NCBI GenBank assembly: GCA_964431685.1
Contig: CAYSLA010000006.1
Span: forward strand, 1 to 47,966
Length of the DNA: 47,966 bases
Source: CAYSLA01 sp964431685
GTDB lineage: Bacteria > Armatimonadota > UBA5829
Direction of reading: 5' to 3'
Part shown: positions 7,169 to 16,710 of the stretch, one piece after another
How positions within the stretch are numbered: the first letter of the stretch is position 1
Layout of the letters: every line of letters begins with the position of its first letter
Position numbers and translations under genes: made by a program
The notes under the pieces: model-generated
The model's database searches: none
The model's input: the letters and a program-made list of their open reading frames with translations, nothing else
Told to the model about the DNA's origin: nothing

Positions 7169-8275
7169 ATGGCGGTCAAGAAACTTCTGAAAGGCAATGT
7201 AGCTTTGTGTCACGGGGCGATTGCGGCTCGGTGTGATGCCTTTTTCGGCTATCCAATCACTCCGCAGAACGAAGTCCCGGAGTATATGTCCAGTCTGATG
7301 CCCGATAACGGGCGCGTGTTCTTGCAGGCGGAGAGCGAAGTCGCGGCTATCAATATGGTCTATGGAGTGGCAAGCGCGGGCAAGCGGGCCATGACCAGTT
7401 CTTCGAGTCCGGGTATCAGTCTGAAGCAGGAGGGCCTCTCGTACATTGCTGCTTGCGAACTGCCTTGCGTGGTCGTCAACGTGCAGCGTGGCGGGCCGGG
7501 GCTTGGCAACACGCTTCCTGGTCAGGCCGACTATTTTCAGACTGTCAAAGGCGGCGGACACGGCGACTACAGGCTGATTACGCTGGCGCCGTGGAGTGTG
7601 CAGGAGTGCTACGACTTCCTGCCGCTCGCATTCGATCTGGCTGACAAATACCGCAACCCGGCTGCTATACTGATGGATGCCATAGTTGGCCAGATGATCG
7701 AGCCGATAGACGTCCGCAACGACTTCGAGATTGTCGAATACCCCAAGGCGTGGGCTACCAACGGAGCCAGAGGCAGACCGCACAACATCATAAACTCGCT
7801 CTACATTGATCCTGAGATAATGGAGGGCATCAACAATACTCTGCAGGCCAAGTACGAGCAGATGCGTGCCTCGGAAGTCAGGTTTGCCGAGTACCGGACG
7901 GACGACGCCGAGATAGTGCTTGTTGCGTACGGCAGCCCCGCCAGAATCTGCAGGACTGTGGTAGATATGGCTCGAGAGGATGGGCTCGCGGTCGGGCTTC
8001 TCAGACCCATCAGTCTGTTCCCGTTCCCCAGTGTTCGCATCAAGGAACTGGCAGAAAGCGGACGGCGGTTTATGGTTGTCGAGATGAGCGCCGGCCAGAT
8101 GGTAGAGGATGTGCAGCTAGCGGTGAGTGGCGCCAGTGAAGTGAGGTTCTACGGACGGACCGGAGGATACGTGCCAAATCCGACCGACGTTCTCAACCAG
8201 GTCCGGCAGTGGCACGGCCTGCCTCCCCTGGTCACTCACTACTCTACGTCGGCCACGGTGGCGAAGGAGGCCTGA
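7169..8275 (+). CDS. 2-oxoacid:ferredoxin oxidoreductase alpha subunit (VorB/KorA type)
   Basis: A 368-residue subunit that binds the pyrimidine end of thiamine diphosphate and the 2-oxoacid. Landmarks are LLKGNVALCHGAI (start), FFGYPITPQNEVPEYM, QAESEVAAINMVYGVASAG, TSSSSPGISLKQEG, and VNVQRGGPGLGNTLPGQADY; the C-terminal domain contains VLVAYGSPARI and LLRPISLFPFP. The patterns are closest to subunits annotated as 3-methyl-2-oxobutanoate oxidoreductase (VorB), but 2-oxoglutarate specificity (KorA) cannot be excluded. ATG 7169 follows GGAGATAGGA. The enzyme oxidatively decarboxylates the 2-oxoacid to an acyl-CoA with reduction of ferredoxin, consistent with an anaerobic lifestyle. Confidence 0.92.
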   Translation: MAVKKLLKGNVALCHGAIAARCDAFFGYPITPQNEVPEYMSSLMPDNGRVFLQAESEVAAINMVYGVASAGKRAMTSSSSPGISLKQEGLSYIAACELPCVVVNVQRGGPGLGNTLPGQADYFQTVKGGGHGDYRLITLAPWSVQECYDFLPLAFDLADKYRNPAAILMDAIVGQMIEPIDVRNDFEIVEYPKAWATNGARGRPHNIINSLYIDPEIMEGINNTLQAKYEQMRASEVRFAEYRTDDAEIVLVAYGSPARICRTVVDMAREDGLAVGLLRPISLFPFPSVRIKELAESGRRFMVVEMSAGQMVEDVQLAVSGASEVRFYGRTGGYVPNPTDVLNQVRQWHGLPPLVTHYSTSATVAKEA

Positions 8276-8277
8276 AT

Positions 8278-9012
8278 ATGCAGAAAGTGTTTGGCAGACC
8301 CAAGAGCCTGACTCAGACCGAGTTCGCCTACTGCGCAGGCTGTCTACACAGCGTCTCCCACAGGTTGATTGCCGAAGTTATCGACGAACTTGGCATTTTT
8401 GAGGACACAATCGGGATATGTCCTGTGGGCTGCTCGGTCTTTATGTATGAATACATGGCTTGTGATATGATCGAAGCCTCCCACGGTAGAGCGCCGGCTG
8501 TCGCCACCGGAGTGAAGCGTGTGCTTCCGGACAGGGTCGTTTTTACATACCAGGGCGATGGAGATCTTGCCTCAATCGGGGCGGCTGAAATCATACACGC
8601 CGCAGCGCGGGGAGAGAACATAACCGTTGTTTTCATCAACAACACTACCTACGGTATGACTGGCGGACAGATGGCCCCAACTACTCTGCTCGAACAGAGG
8701 TCTACGACCTGTCCGTCGGGGCGCGACTCGGTGTGTCACGGATATCCAATAAGGGTGTGTGAGATGCTGGCGACGCTCGATGGTCCCAGCTACATCGAGC
8801 GAGTGTGCCCGACCAGCCCGGCCGGGATCAACAAAGCGAAGAAGGCAATCAAACACGCCTTCGAAAACCAGATAGCGGGCAAGGGCTTTTCACTGGTTGA
8901 GGTGCTGAGCAACTGTCCCACACAATGGAGAATGAACCCCATAGACTCCTTCAAGTGGATTGATGAGAAGATGTGCGCGGCGTATCCTCCCGGCGTGTTC
9001 GTGGACAGGTGA
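8278..9012 (+). CDS. 2-oxoacid:ferredoxin oxidoreductase beta subunit, TPP-binding
   Basis: A 244-residue subunit holding the diphosphate/Mg end of thiamine diphosphate. The TPP motif is YQGDGDLASIG followed about 25 residues later by FINNTTYGMTGGQMAPTT. N-terminal FAYCAGCLHS and the downstream CPVGCSVF region match KorB-type subunits. The start ATG 8278 has GAAGGAGG 7 bases upstream, spanning the stop of the alpha gene. The end overlaps the gamma gene's possible starts (TGATG). It pairs with the flanking alpha and gamma subunits. Confidence 0.92.
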   Translation: MQKVFGRPKSLTQTEFAYCAGCLHSVSHRLIAEVIDELGIFEDTIGICPVGCSVFMYEYMACDMIEASHGRAPAVATGVKRVLPDRVVFTYQGDGDLASIGAAEIIHAAARGENITVVFINNTTYGMTGGQMAPTTLLEQRSTTCPSGRDSVCHGYPIRVCEMLATLDGPSYIERVCPTSPAGINKAKKAIKHAFENQIAGKGFSLVEVLSNCPTQWRMNPIDSFKWIDEKMCAAYPPGVFVDR

Positions 9013-9023
9013 TGGAGATGTAT

Positions 9024-9596
9024 ATGCATCAGGAAGTGATAATCGCGGGTATGGGCGGACAGGGTGTGATGGTCATCGGCCAATTGCTTGCCCATGCCGC
9101 AATGCATGAAGAGAAGAACGTGGTCTGGTTCCCCGCGTACGGCCCGGAGACGCGCGGAGGAACCGCTGACTGCACGGTGATTCTCTCGTCCGAGGAGATA
9201 GGCTCGCCGGTCTCAAGTAGTCCGGATACCCTTGTCGCGCTCAATCAGATGCTGCTGGACAAGTTTGTCCATTCGGTCAAGCGCGAGGGTGTGATTCTGG
9301 TGAACAGCTCACTGGCCAAGGCCCCTGATGACCGAACGGACTGCAAGATTGTGGAGATACCGGCCAATGATACTGCAGCCGACCTCGGGGCTCCCATGGC
9401 AGCAAACATGGTGATGCTGGGGGCATACGTTGAGTTGGTGAAGCCTGTAAGGCTGGATTCCATCAAAGCTTCAATGCAGGATGTCCTTCCCGAGCGGCAC
9501 CATTCGCTCATTCCACTCAACATCAAGGCACTGGAAACTGGGGCGTCGATTGTTGCGTTGGGGCAGGACGCAGCGCGAAAAGTCACGTCATCCTGA
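9024..9596 (+). CDS. 2-oxoacid:ferredoxin oxidoreductase gamma subunit
   Basis: About 190 residues. The N-terminus HQEVIIAGMGGQGVMVIGQLLA is the signature of the gamma (KorC/VorA) subunit, followed by VVWFPAYGPETRGGTADCTV and VALNQMLLDKF. It binds the CoA-facing side of the complex. Three in-frame ATGs (9012, 9018, 9024) are possible. 9024 is preferred because GGAG lies 6 bases before it and family homology starts there, while 9012 would be translationally coupled through TGATG. It completes a full delta-alpha-beta-gamma set and is followed after 18 bases by hisB. Confidence 0.9.
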   Translation: MHQEVIIAGMGGQGVMVIGQLLAHAAMHEEKNVVWFPAYGPETRGGTADCTVILSSEEIGSPVSSSPDTLVALNQMLLDKFVHSVKREGVILVNSSLAKAPDDRTDCKIVEIPANDTAADLGAPMAANMVMLGAYVELVKPVRLDSIKASMQDVLPERHHSLIPLNIKALETGASIVALGQDAARKVTSS

Positions 9597-9614
9597 AGAA
9601 ACGGAGTTGAGAAT

Positions 9615-10205
9615 ATGCCAGGCAGAACAGCAGCAATAGAGCGAAATACGAAGGAAACCAGCATAGTCCTGCAGATTGATCTGGATGGCACCGGCGAATG
9701 CACTGTAGATACCGGCATTGGTTTCTTTGACCACATGCTAACTCATCTGGCGAAGCACAGTCTGTGCAATCTGAGCGTTAAGTGCAAGGGCGACCTGGAA
9801 GTTGACGCGCACCACACCGTTGAAGATGTTGGCATAGCCCTGGGCCAGGCCATCGCTGAGGCTGTGGGCGACAAGTCCGGCATGTGCCGCTACGGTTTCT
9901 CGATCGTGCCTATGGATGAGGCGCTGGTGCTCGCCTCGATAGATATCAGCGGACGCGGTTCGCTGCATATGAAGCTGAACACTCGCAAAGAAATGGTCGG
10001 TGCATTTGACACGGAGCTTACCCCTGAGTTCTTCCGGGCCGTCTGTCACAACGCAGGCATCAACGCTCACATCCGTCAACTTGAGGGCCGCAACGCCCAC
10101 CACATTGTGGAAGCCGCGTTCAAGTCGTTCGCCCGCGCCCTGCGTGAGGCCATTTCTGCAGACTCCAGAGTCTCCGGGATCCCATCTACCAAGGGCGTGT
10201 TGTAG
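9615..10205 (+). CDS. hisB: Imidazoleglycerol-phosphate dehydratase
   Basis: A 196-residue enzyme of histidine biosynthesis, converting imidazole-glycerol phosphate to imidazole-acetol phosphate. The start RTAAIERNTKET and the manganese-binding repeats are clear: GFFDHMLTH (about 38-46), DAHHTVEDVG (about 63-72), ALVLASIDISGRG, and NAHHIVEAAFKSFARALREA (about 160-180). The duplicated HHxxE pattern shows an intact active site. The length is standard for a monofunctional HisB with no phosphatase fusion. It stands alone from other his genes except hisC at 18634, and follows the oxidoreductase operon by 18 bases with GGAG (ACGGAGTTGAGAAT) before the ATG. Confidence 0.96.
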   Translation: MPGRTAAIERNTKETSIVLQIDLDGTGECTVDTGIGFFDHMLTHLAKHSLCNLSVKCKGDLEVDAHHTVEDVGIALGQAIAEAVGDKSGMCRYGFSIVPMDEALVLASIDISGRGSLHMKLNTRKEMVGAFDTELTPEFFRAVCHNAGINAHIRQLEGRNAHHIVEAAFKSFARALREAISADSRVSGIPSTKGVL

Positions 10206-10238
10206 TGGTTTGGCGGCCTTAGTCTAGTCCCAAACCAC
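10205..10238 (+). terminator. Inverted repeat at the end of hisB
   Basis: GTGGTTTGG (10205-10213) and CCAAACCAC (10230-10238), perfect 9-bp arms with a 16-base loop, starting on the last base of the hisB stop codon. There is no U-tract, so it may be a repeat element or a weak terminator. Confidence 0.45.
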
Positions 10239-10270
10239 CAAGCACTCGTGCTGCGCGGGGTTCTTCTTCT

Positions 10271-11551
10271 CTACACGGAATACCACGGCGTCGTTTCGCC
10301 TGAAAGCAGGGAAGCACGTATGCCCAGTGACTGTAGCACCGACGGGAACATCCTTGCCGCCAAGACTACCGTACAAAGTATCGATAGCCGACCACTGATG
10401 TTCGATTCGGGTAGAGTGTCAAAGGGAAGCGATTTCAGGAAAGATCGAAACCCATCTATCTCGGTAAGCACGGGCTTCGGGTTTCCGTCGACTCTGAGCA
10501 GAAAGAGGCTCGCGTTCCACCGCTGACCAATCGTAGGGCGGGTGCTGGAGCTCCGTCTGATCGTTAGCGCACCACCAGAGCATCCCGTGGCAGTCATTCG
10601 CCCACAGGGAGAAAAGGCAGGATCGTGCGAAATCGGCTGCGATGTCCTCGCTCGCAATCACCGGACCAAGTGTTCCGGTTTCCAGGCCGCAGACATGGTT
10701 TGCCGCCAAGATCGGCGTAGAAACGCGACTCGGCAGTGCTGTGGAGGATCGTCCTGATAGTGTTGACGTCTTTCCTGGTCAGCCGTGCGCAGTGAAGATC
10801 GGATACGGGTGGGTTGTCAACAGGTCGGTCAGCTCTCAGAGGGTCCTGCATTGTCCACGTGCCCTGGGGAGACAGGCTGTGCATGCCGGACACGACGGGG
10901 CGAGTTGGGTCGGCGGAGCGGATCGCGTTGGAGATCGTGGCGGTCCACACGTAGGCCTGTTCGCGCGTCGCGGTGCCCATGCAGTTGCACTTGTTACCCA
11001 GATCCCATCCGGCGACTGCTCGATGGTTCCGGAATTCTCCGACGAAGTGCCGCACGAGTCTTAGCTCCCACGGCAATGGCCGTCGGATCAGTGCCGCACA
11101 TTCAGTCGTTCAAGCGCAGGAGGAACATACAGACGGCCGCTCATCCATCCTGTGATCAGACCGACTATACACTGGAGGTTGTTCTTCTCAAGCAGATTGA
11201 GGAAGTCGGCGAAGCGCTGCATCATCTCTGCTGACATTCCGGACTGCCCGCAGGCATCGTCCGGCAGTGGCTCTTCACCAAATCTGCACTCCGCCGGCCT
11301 ACCGATTTCTTTCCAGAGTTGGTGGATCGGCTGGAAATCCGGCCAGACGCGCGCGCACGCGGGAAGACTCGAAGTATTTGCAGTCCTGCGCCGCTCAGCC
11401 GGGCAAGATCGCGGTCAACGACTTCCGGCCGCCAGTCCCGCCACATATTTGTGCCTGCGTGCGAGGCCCAGTAGTTGCAGCCCACCACAAATCCTCCTGG
11501 GCGAGTGAGATCGATGATATTGTCGCTGGGGCGTCGTTCTGTGCGGCTCAT
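10271..11551 (-). pseudogene. Glycoside hydrolase (clan GH-A, GH5-like), multiply frameshifted
   Basis: Minus-strand pieces in different frames line up into one enzyme. They are VVGCNYWASHAGTNMWRDW and DLARLSGAGLQILRVFP (around 11500-11370), WPDFQPIHQLWKEIGRP to ALERLNV (11350-11095), WELRLVRHFVGEFRNHRAVAGWDLG (about 11074-11000), TDLLTTHPYPIFTAHG (about 10830), NTIRTILHSTAESRFYADLGGKPCL, ETGTLGPVIASEDIAADFA, then NPKPVLTEIDGFRSFLKSLPF. At least five frame changes are needed; one lies in a GCGCGCGCG run near 11348. The position of the acid/base Glu after the Asn of the NE motif reads Lys (DLGNKCNCM). The C-terminal part beyond about 10271 is missing. It was probably a cellulase- or mannanase-like enzyme and is now dead. 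The start ATG is at 11549-11551. Confidence 0.8.
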
Positions 11552-11653
11552 AGTTATTGGCTCATTCCTTTGCTCACGACAGTATAGAATCCGATAGCGC
11601 TGACGGAGTAAGTGTTTTCTGGCAAGTGGATCTTGTTGGAAGGATGTTAGCAC

Positions 11654-12058
11654 AGGCCTGAGTATGAATGCAACGGCTGAACCTGTTTGGCGGCCGGCAA
11701 GATGATGCTTTGTGAACGGTTGTCCGCGGGCAAACCCCGTACAGAATTGAAGCCCCCGGATTACTCCGAAGGGCTTCCTAGACCGCGACTAACACATCCG
11801 ACAACTACTGTTACCAGGGGTCACAGTCAGACCGGTAGGGCGAGGGTGGCTGGCTTCTGTGAACCGCTATTGAATACCATCGCCATAAAAGATGGGGGTA
11901 GATTCCTACCGCCATGGAGACGTCTAACGCGCCTCCTGCATCTTGTCTCTTCTTCTCCGTCTGCTGGCATATTAAGCGTGGTTACGCATACAGTATCATA
12001 CATTGCACAAACCGTGCCAAAACTGCGGAGTGTGCCAAAAACTGGTAATGATTTTTTG
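11654..12058. other. Intergenic stretch between pseudogene and SLH oxidoreductase
   Basis: About 400 bases with no supported gene. A small hairpin GGTAG-ATTC-CTACC lies near 11894-11908. A possible -10 TATACT for the pseudogene lies just before it on the minus strand (11581-11586). Confidence 0.35.
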
Positions 12059-14284
12059 CTATTTTTCCCTGGCTCGCTGTGTGGCCGGTCCTATTGTGCC
12101 GGCGCCGAACGCGTGTTCCCTGTGGGCGAGGAAAACAGCTTCCGCCGCATCTGCGCGAGAGATCGTTTGGCCGGGGCCAAACTGCCCGCTTATTGTCTCG
12201 GCGAACAGATCGGGAGTTATCCGGCGCGACTTCAGCACGCTGATAGCTCCAGCGTGCGGGTTGTCACGGGCAACATCGGGATATGGAGGATCGTTCACGA
12301 CCGCGGTCTCCCATCCAGAACTGGTCATCTGCTTCGCAGACACCAGCATCTCGGCAAACTGGCCCCTTGTGATCGCATCAGTCGGCTCTGGCGGCTGGAT
12401 GGTCGGGCTCAGAGTTCCGCCGGACTCCACGAAAACCAGTCTGGCCAGCATGTCCGCTGCCTCACCGCGAGTGGTCGGTTCGTCGGGACGGAAGTGCTCG
12501 CCGCTGAAGAACCCGTGGGTTCCCAGGTACTGGATTGCCTTGAAGTGGCGAGTCTCCCGATCTACATCATCATACCAGGTTGTGTAGGCATGGGCCGACA
12601 AGAGCTTGTCCTGTAAGAGCCGGGTGTCTATCGTTCGCAGGGACTGACCTGTGAGTTTCCGCCAATAGGCTGCGACTCCGGCAGCTTGTCCCATACTCAT
12701 TCTTACCGGTTCCATCCGTAGAGTTCCATAGCCAATGTGAGTGGCAGAGACGGCGGTGGTAACCAGGAGGTTTTCGACGCCTGTTGGCACGATCACGCCG
12801 TACGGAACCTGGTACCAGGGCGTGAAAGCCTGCAGCCAGCATTCGCCCTCGCCTTTGTCCTCGCGCGACGGGTCTTTCAGGTCCTCCATCGCGTGTGAGT
12901 CCATAGGGTAGTCCCCGATCAACACAGCATCCTCCCTGACGAGACTGCGGGCGTTGGTGACATCCGCCTCATTCAGAACATACTCGCCGACCACTCGTCG
13001 TGCCTCACGCACGTACAGAGACACTGGGAAGTTGTCGTTGTCCAGGAACTCATCGTCAGCCAACCCCAGATTTGTGTGGCCGAGTTCGTTCTGGAAGTAG
13101 TAGAGGTAACCCAGTGCACGATCTCTAACCATGGCTTCAATTTCACTTCGGCGCTCGTGCGATGCGGTGGGATAGTCGTAGTTGATTCCCGGCCAGTCGA
13201 TGCCGAACGGGTGCTGGTTTATTTCGTAGTGGAGGTTGGGCAGTTTGCCGGAAGTGGCATTCCAGGTTTTCGCCCAGACCGGACTGTGACGATATGTCTC
13301 TGGATCGTAGAACCTGGGCTGAGTGATCATCGGAGCTGGTCCTTCGCCATAGTCTTTCCAGATCATCAGGTAAGCGTAGGACTGAACTTTGTCATCGCCC
13401 TCGCCAGTGCTCCCGGTCAGAATCGTCTGATCTGAATTGCGGAACAGAATATGCCCTGCGTGCGGCTCTTCTTCGCTTCTTGATTCCCTGCCTATTCGCA
13501 CCTCACATCCGCAGGCAGTGGCAAAGTCGGCGGTATCTGTCGCATCGATTATCGTGTCGGCCCATAGACTGCCCGATTGTCCCGAAACTATGTCTGTGAC
13601 AATGGCGCCTTCCACACGACTGCCTCTCATCAGCGGCTCTACGGCTCTGCATCGCAGGAAAGTCTGCACGCCCGGCTGAGCGTATAACATCCGTTTCATC
13701 ACCGCGAGTGCGACACGCGATTCGTATCTGAGGCCGTTGCCCTCACCGTAGAACTCCCTCACTCCGCTTCGGAAGTCCTCGAACAAGCCGTTGGCCCGTG
13801 ACTGCTGCCTTATATCGGAACTGCCCAGACCGTTTACAGACATCCCTCCGATCCGGTTTGTTTCCTCCACTAATGCGACCGCCAGCCCGAGCCTCGCTGC
13901 GGAGATGGCCGCTGCGGTGCCTGACGCGGTGGCGCCGATGACGATCAGGTCAAACCTGCGCGTTTCCGGCACTGCGGCAGAAGTGCGCTCGCAAACGCTC
14001 GGGCCCTGCTCTCCCAGCCGAAAGACATAGGCCGTGTCGGAGTCCAGCGAGTCTGCGGAGAAACAACTGAACGGGCCCGTCGCGTCGGGGGGTACCGTGG
14101 CGACAAGCCGACCATTGGCGAAAACGTCCTCTGTAGATCCGTTGTGCCGCCAGTATACGCTTATCCGGTCCGACCCCTGCGCTATTGCCTGAAAGTCGCC
14201 GTCTTTGGTTGTGTTGTAGTCTGAGGCCATTGCATACGATAACAGGAAGATTGTGAGCGCTGTGGCGATGCAAATCCAGTTCAT
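12059..14284 (-). CDS. Secreted FAD-dependent oxidoreductase with C-terminal SLH domains
   Basis: A 741-residue protein with a signal peptide (residues 1-20, ending YAMAS) and a short fibronectin-like region (about 30-100). An FAD domain starts at FDLIVIGATASGTAAAISAARLG (about 110-132) with EETNRIGGMSVNGLGSSD, typical of the FAD-dependent oxidoreductase group PF12831. VENLLVTTAVSATHIGYGTLRMEPVRMSMGQAAGVAA (about 530-566) is the conserved C-terminal flavin-contacting segment. After about residue 610 come two SLH-like repeats (AIQYLGTHGFFSG...PTTRGEAADMLARL and AISVLKSRRITPD...TISRADAAEAVFLA). SLH modules anchor proteins to cell-wall polymers, so a flavoenzyme displayed on the surface is implied. 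The substrate is unknown; relatives are often found in polysaccharide-degradation clusters. Divergent from the sugar importer at 14442. Confidence 0.85.
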   Translation of the reverse strand: MNWICIATALTIFLLSYAMASDYNTTKDGDFQAIAQGSDRISVYWRHNGSTEDVFANGRLVATVPPDATGPFSCFSADSLDSDTAYVFRLGEQGPSVCERTSAAVPETRRFDLIVIGATASGTAAAISAARLGLAVALVEETNRIGGMSVNGLGSSDIRQQSRANGLFEDFRSGVREFYGEGNGLRYESRVALAVMKRMLYAQPGVQTFLRCRAVEPLMRGSRVEGAIVTDIVSGQSGSLWADTIIDATDTADFATACGCEVRIGRESRSEEEPHAGHILFRNSDQTILTGSTGEGDDKVQSYAYLMIWKDYGEGPAPMITQPRFYDPETYRHSPVWAKTWNATSGKLPNLHYEINQHPFGIDWPGINYDYPTASHERRSEIEAMVRDRALGYLYYFQNELGHTNLGLADDEFLDNDNFPVSLYVREARRVVGEYVLNEADVTNARSLVREDAVLIGDYPMDSHAMEDLKDPSREDKGEGECWLQAFTPWYQVPYGVIVPTGVENLLVTTAVSATHIGYGTLRMEPVRMSMGQAAGVAAYWRKLTGQSLRTIDTRLLQDKLLSAHAYTTWYDDVDRETRHFKAIQYLGTHGFFSGEHFRPDEPTTRGEAADMLARLVFVESGGTLSPTIQPPEPTDAITRGQFAEMLVSAKQMTSSGWETAVVNDPPYPDVARDNPHAGAISVLKSRRITPDLFAETISGQFGPGQTISRADAAEAVFLAHREHAFGAGTIGPATQRAREK

Positions 14285-14441
14285 AGCTTACAGTTCGACA
14301 CTTCTCTGGAGTCGTCCTTCTTGCCAATCCGGCCCCATTGTCTCGCGGTTGCTTGCATGAAAGGGCCGATATGTTGGATAATATGGCAATAGTCTCTACA
14401 TCCGCTGAGCTTCGTGTCTCCGAGAGGTGCAATCTTCAGTA

Positions 14442-15322
14442 ATGACTAGACTCACGACGGCACTGTTACTTAATGCGGCGCTATGCTTCATCTGCACTGG
14501 TCCGGTGTTCTCCAAGAGCGTAGATCTGGTAGTTTTTGACCTGCCTGTATTCACGGCTCAGGACATTACAAACAAGGCGGAGACGGCTGTTGTCCGCGCG
14601 TTCCTCAAGAAATATCCCCACATTCACCTTCGAAAGGGCACCGGACTGAAGATCGAAGGCGGCGCAAACACGATGGACATGGTTCCATTGATGCAGATTG
14701 CCGGAGACATCTCTCCCGATGTTCTCTATGTAAACTTTCGACTGTCTGACACCTACATTCAGTCGGGCTTTCTTTATCCACTCGACGAATACATAGAGCA
14801 TATACCAAAAGAAGAGCTCGACAGGCGAGTGCCTCCCTCAATACGTCCCGTGTGCTACCGCCCGGGGCCGGACGGTAAGATGCACTGGTATAGTCTCCCA
14901 ACTGCCAAGCTTGTGCGTGTCCTCGCCTGGCGAAGAGACCACTTTGTCGCGGCGGGGCTTGATCCAGACAGGCCCCCCAGAACCTGGGCTGAGCTTGAGG
15001 AATACAGTGCGAAGCTTACGGACCACAAGAAGGGCAGATATGGCATGGGTTTCGGAAAGGCCGATGCCACCGCCTGGGATTTCGCCAGTCTGGCCTGGTC
15101 TCGCGGCGGCAGCTTCTTTCAGAAGATGCCCAACGGCGAATGGAAACCGGTGTTTGCATCCACGGAAGTCGTGGACGCGCTCTTCTACTACGTGAAACTC
15201 CTGCAGAAACAGTTCACCGACAAGAACGGGGTCACCAGGAGAGGAGTTGCCGGAAGAGACAGTCCCGTAGGGATCTTCACTCAGGGCGAACCATTCTCCA
15301 TGGCGTTTGCCTATCTGGATGA
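14442..15322 (+). CDS. Sugar-type extracellular solute-binding protein, N-terminal part (runs into gap)
   Basis: About 294 residues before the assembly gap. A signal peptide (MTRLTTALLLNAALCFICTG, ending VFSKS) precedes a family-1 solute-binding domain: VVRAFLKKYPHIHL, a DVLYVNFRLSDTYIQSGFLYPLDEYI lid segment, WYSLPTAKLVRVLAWRRDHFVAAGLDPDRPPRTWAELEEY (the most conserved stretch), and FASLAWSRGGSFF. It captures a carbohydrate for an ABC importer. ATG 14442 is the natural signal-peptide start, although a GTG at 14427 is closer to GAGAGG. Immediately after the gap the open frame reads like the C-terminal helices of the same protein and continues without a stop into a permease, so this is most likely the front of a single fusion protein. 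Confidence 0.85.
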
Positions 15323-15422
15323 NNNNNNNNNNNNNNNNNNNNNNNNNNNNNNNNNNNNNNNNNNNNNNNNNNNNNNNNNNNNNNNNNNNNNNNNNNNNNN
15401 NNNNNNNNNNNNNNNNNNNNNN
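15323..15422. other. Assembly gap (100 N) inside the binding protein-permease gene
   Basis: Exactly 100 N, a standard scaffold spacer of unknown true length. The reading frames differ on the two sides (frame of 14442 versus frame of 16708), which carries no meaning given the arbitrary length. Confidence 0.98.
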
Positions 15423-16708
15423 TGGAGCGTTTCGGCTATCGCGACTACTTGAAGCAGATAGACCAGGAATGGATCAAAGCGTATAAACAGGCGATCGTTC
15501 AGGGCCAGCCGGAGCCGTACGGCAAAAATTGTGCCATGGTCTACCGCGAGTTCTCGCGGCCTATAGAGCAGGCGCTCAATGACTCCGCTGTCACCCGGGC
15601 TATCGACAGAGGAGACGACAAGGCCGTCAAGGCAAGGTTGTGGCAGATTCTGGAGGCCGCGCAGAAAGAGACGGACAAACGCATGTACGGTAACCTTCCC
15701 CCAGGGGTAAAGGCTCTGCGGTACAGGCTCACTCAGGTCTTTCTCATAATGACCCTGCTTGCGTTTGCCCTCACCGCCGTTTATCTTACCAAGCTCTTTC
15801 GTATGAGTGCTCCGACGGCGAAGCCCGGTCAGAAGAATCTCTGGGTAGCATACATATTGTTGTTTCCGGCTATGGCCAGTGTTCTAATCTGGCAGTACCT
15901 GCCGCTGTTGCGTGGTACAGTGATGGCTTTCCAGGAATACAACATTATGAAGGCCTCGCCTTTCGTCGGGCTGGACAACTTCGCGACCATCCTGTTTGAT
16001 CCGGCGTTTTGGCACTCCGTGAAGATGACTCTCACGTACACGGCTTTGTACATGGCATCCGCGTTCATCGCTCCAATCTTGCTGGCGCTTCTTTTGTCTG
16101 AGGTGCCCAGGGGCAAGATGTTCTTCAGAACCGTGTTTTACATGCCGGCGGTTCTCGCCGGTTTGGTGGTGATCTTTCTCTGGAAGAGCTTCTACAAGCC
16201 GGCCGGGCTGCTGAACACTCTGCTGGGATACCTGAACATTAACATCACCACAGGGTGGCTGGACTCGCCATCACTGGCAATGGTGTCGGTTCTGCTTCCG
16301 GTCATTTGGGCGGGGATGGGGCCGGGATGCCTGATATACCTTGCGGCCCTTAAGACCATTCCTGAGGAGTTTTACGAGGCCGCGGAGGTCGACGGTGCCG
16401 GGTTACGACGAAAAGTGTGGAACATAACACTTCCATCCATAAAGATGCTCATCATCATTAACTCCGTTGGCGCGTTTATCGGCGCGTTTATGTCCAGTGA
16501 TATGATCTTCGCTATGACAGGTGGAGGTCCTTACACACCTTACGGAGCAACCGAGGTCGTCGGTTTGCAGTTGTTCTACACGGCATTTATGTACTTGAAG
16601 TTTGGAGTCGCCAACGCTATGGGCTGGGTGCTTGGGTTTATGCTCATAGGCTTTACGATTATGCAACTCAAGAACTTGAGTCGAGTCGAGTTTAAGGGAG
16701 GTCGTTAG
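15423..16708 (+). CDS. Sugar ABC permease fused to a solute-binding protein C-terminus
   Basis: Open from the gap edge. Residues ERFGYRDYLKQIDQEWIKAYKQ through PIEQALNDSAVTRAI and ARLWQILEAAQKETDKRM look like the last helices of a family-1 binding protein. Then comes an extra membrane anchor (VFLIMTLLAFALTAVYLTKLF) and a complete MalF/UgpA-type permease with six segments: WVAYILLFPAMASVLIWQYLPLL, VGLDNFATILFDPAFWHS, MPAVLAGLVVIFLWKSFY. The cytoplasmic EAA loop, EEFYEAAEVDGAGLRRKVWNITLPSIK, docks the ATPase. An independent start at 15449 (TTG) would leave a soluble N-terminal tail on the wrong side for a lone permease, so a fused polypeptide is preferred. The next permease starts two bases after the stop. 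No ATPase gene is nearby; a shared MsmK-type ATPase elsewhere is likely. Confidence 0.85.
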
Positions 16709-16710
16709 AG

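Noticed and set aside
11687..12616. Plus-strand frame of 309 codons
   Set aside because: Mostly antisense to the SLH region of the FAD oxidoreductase; no ribosome site.
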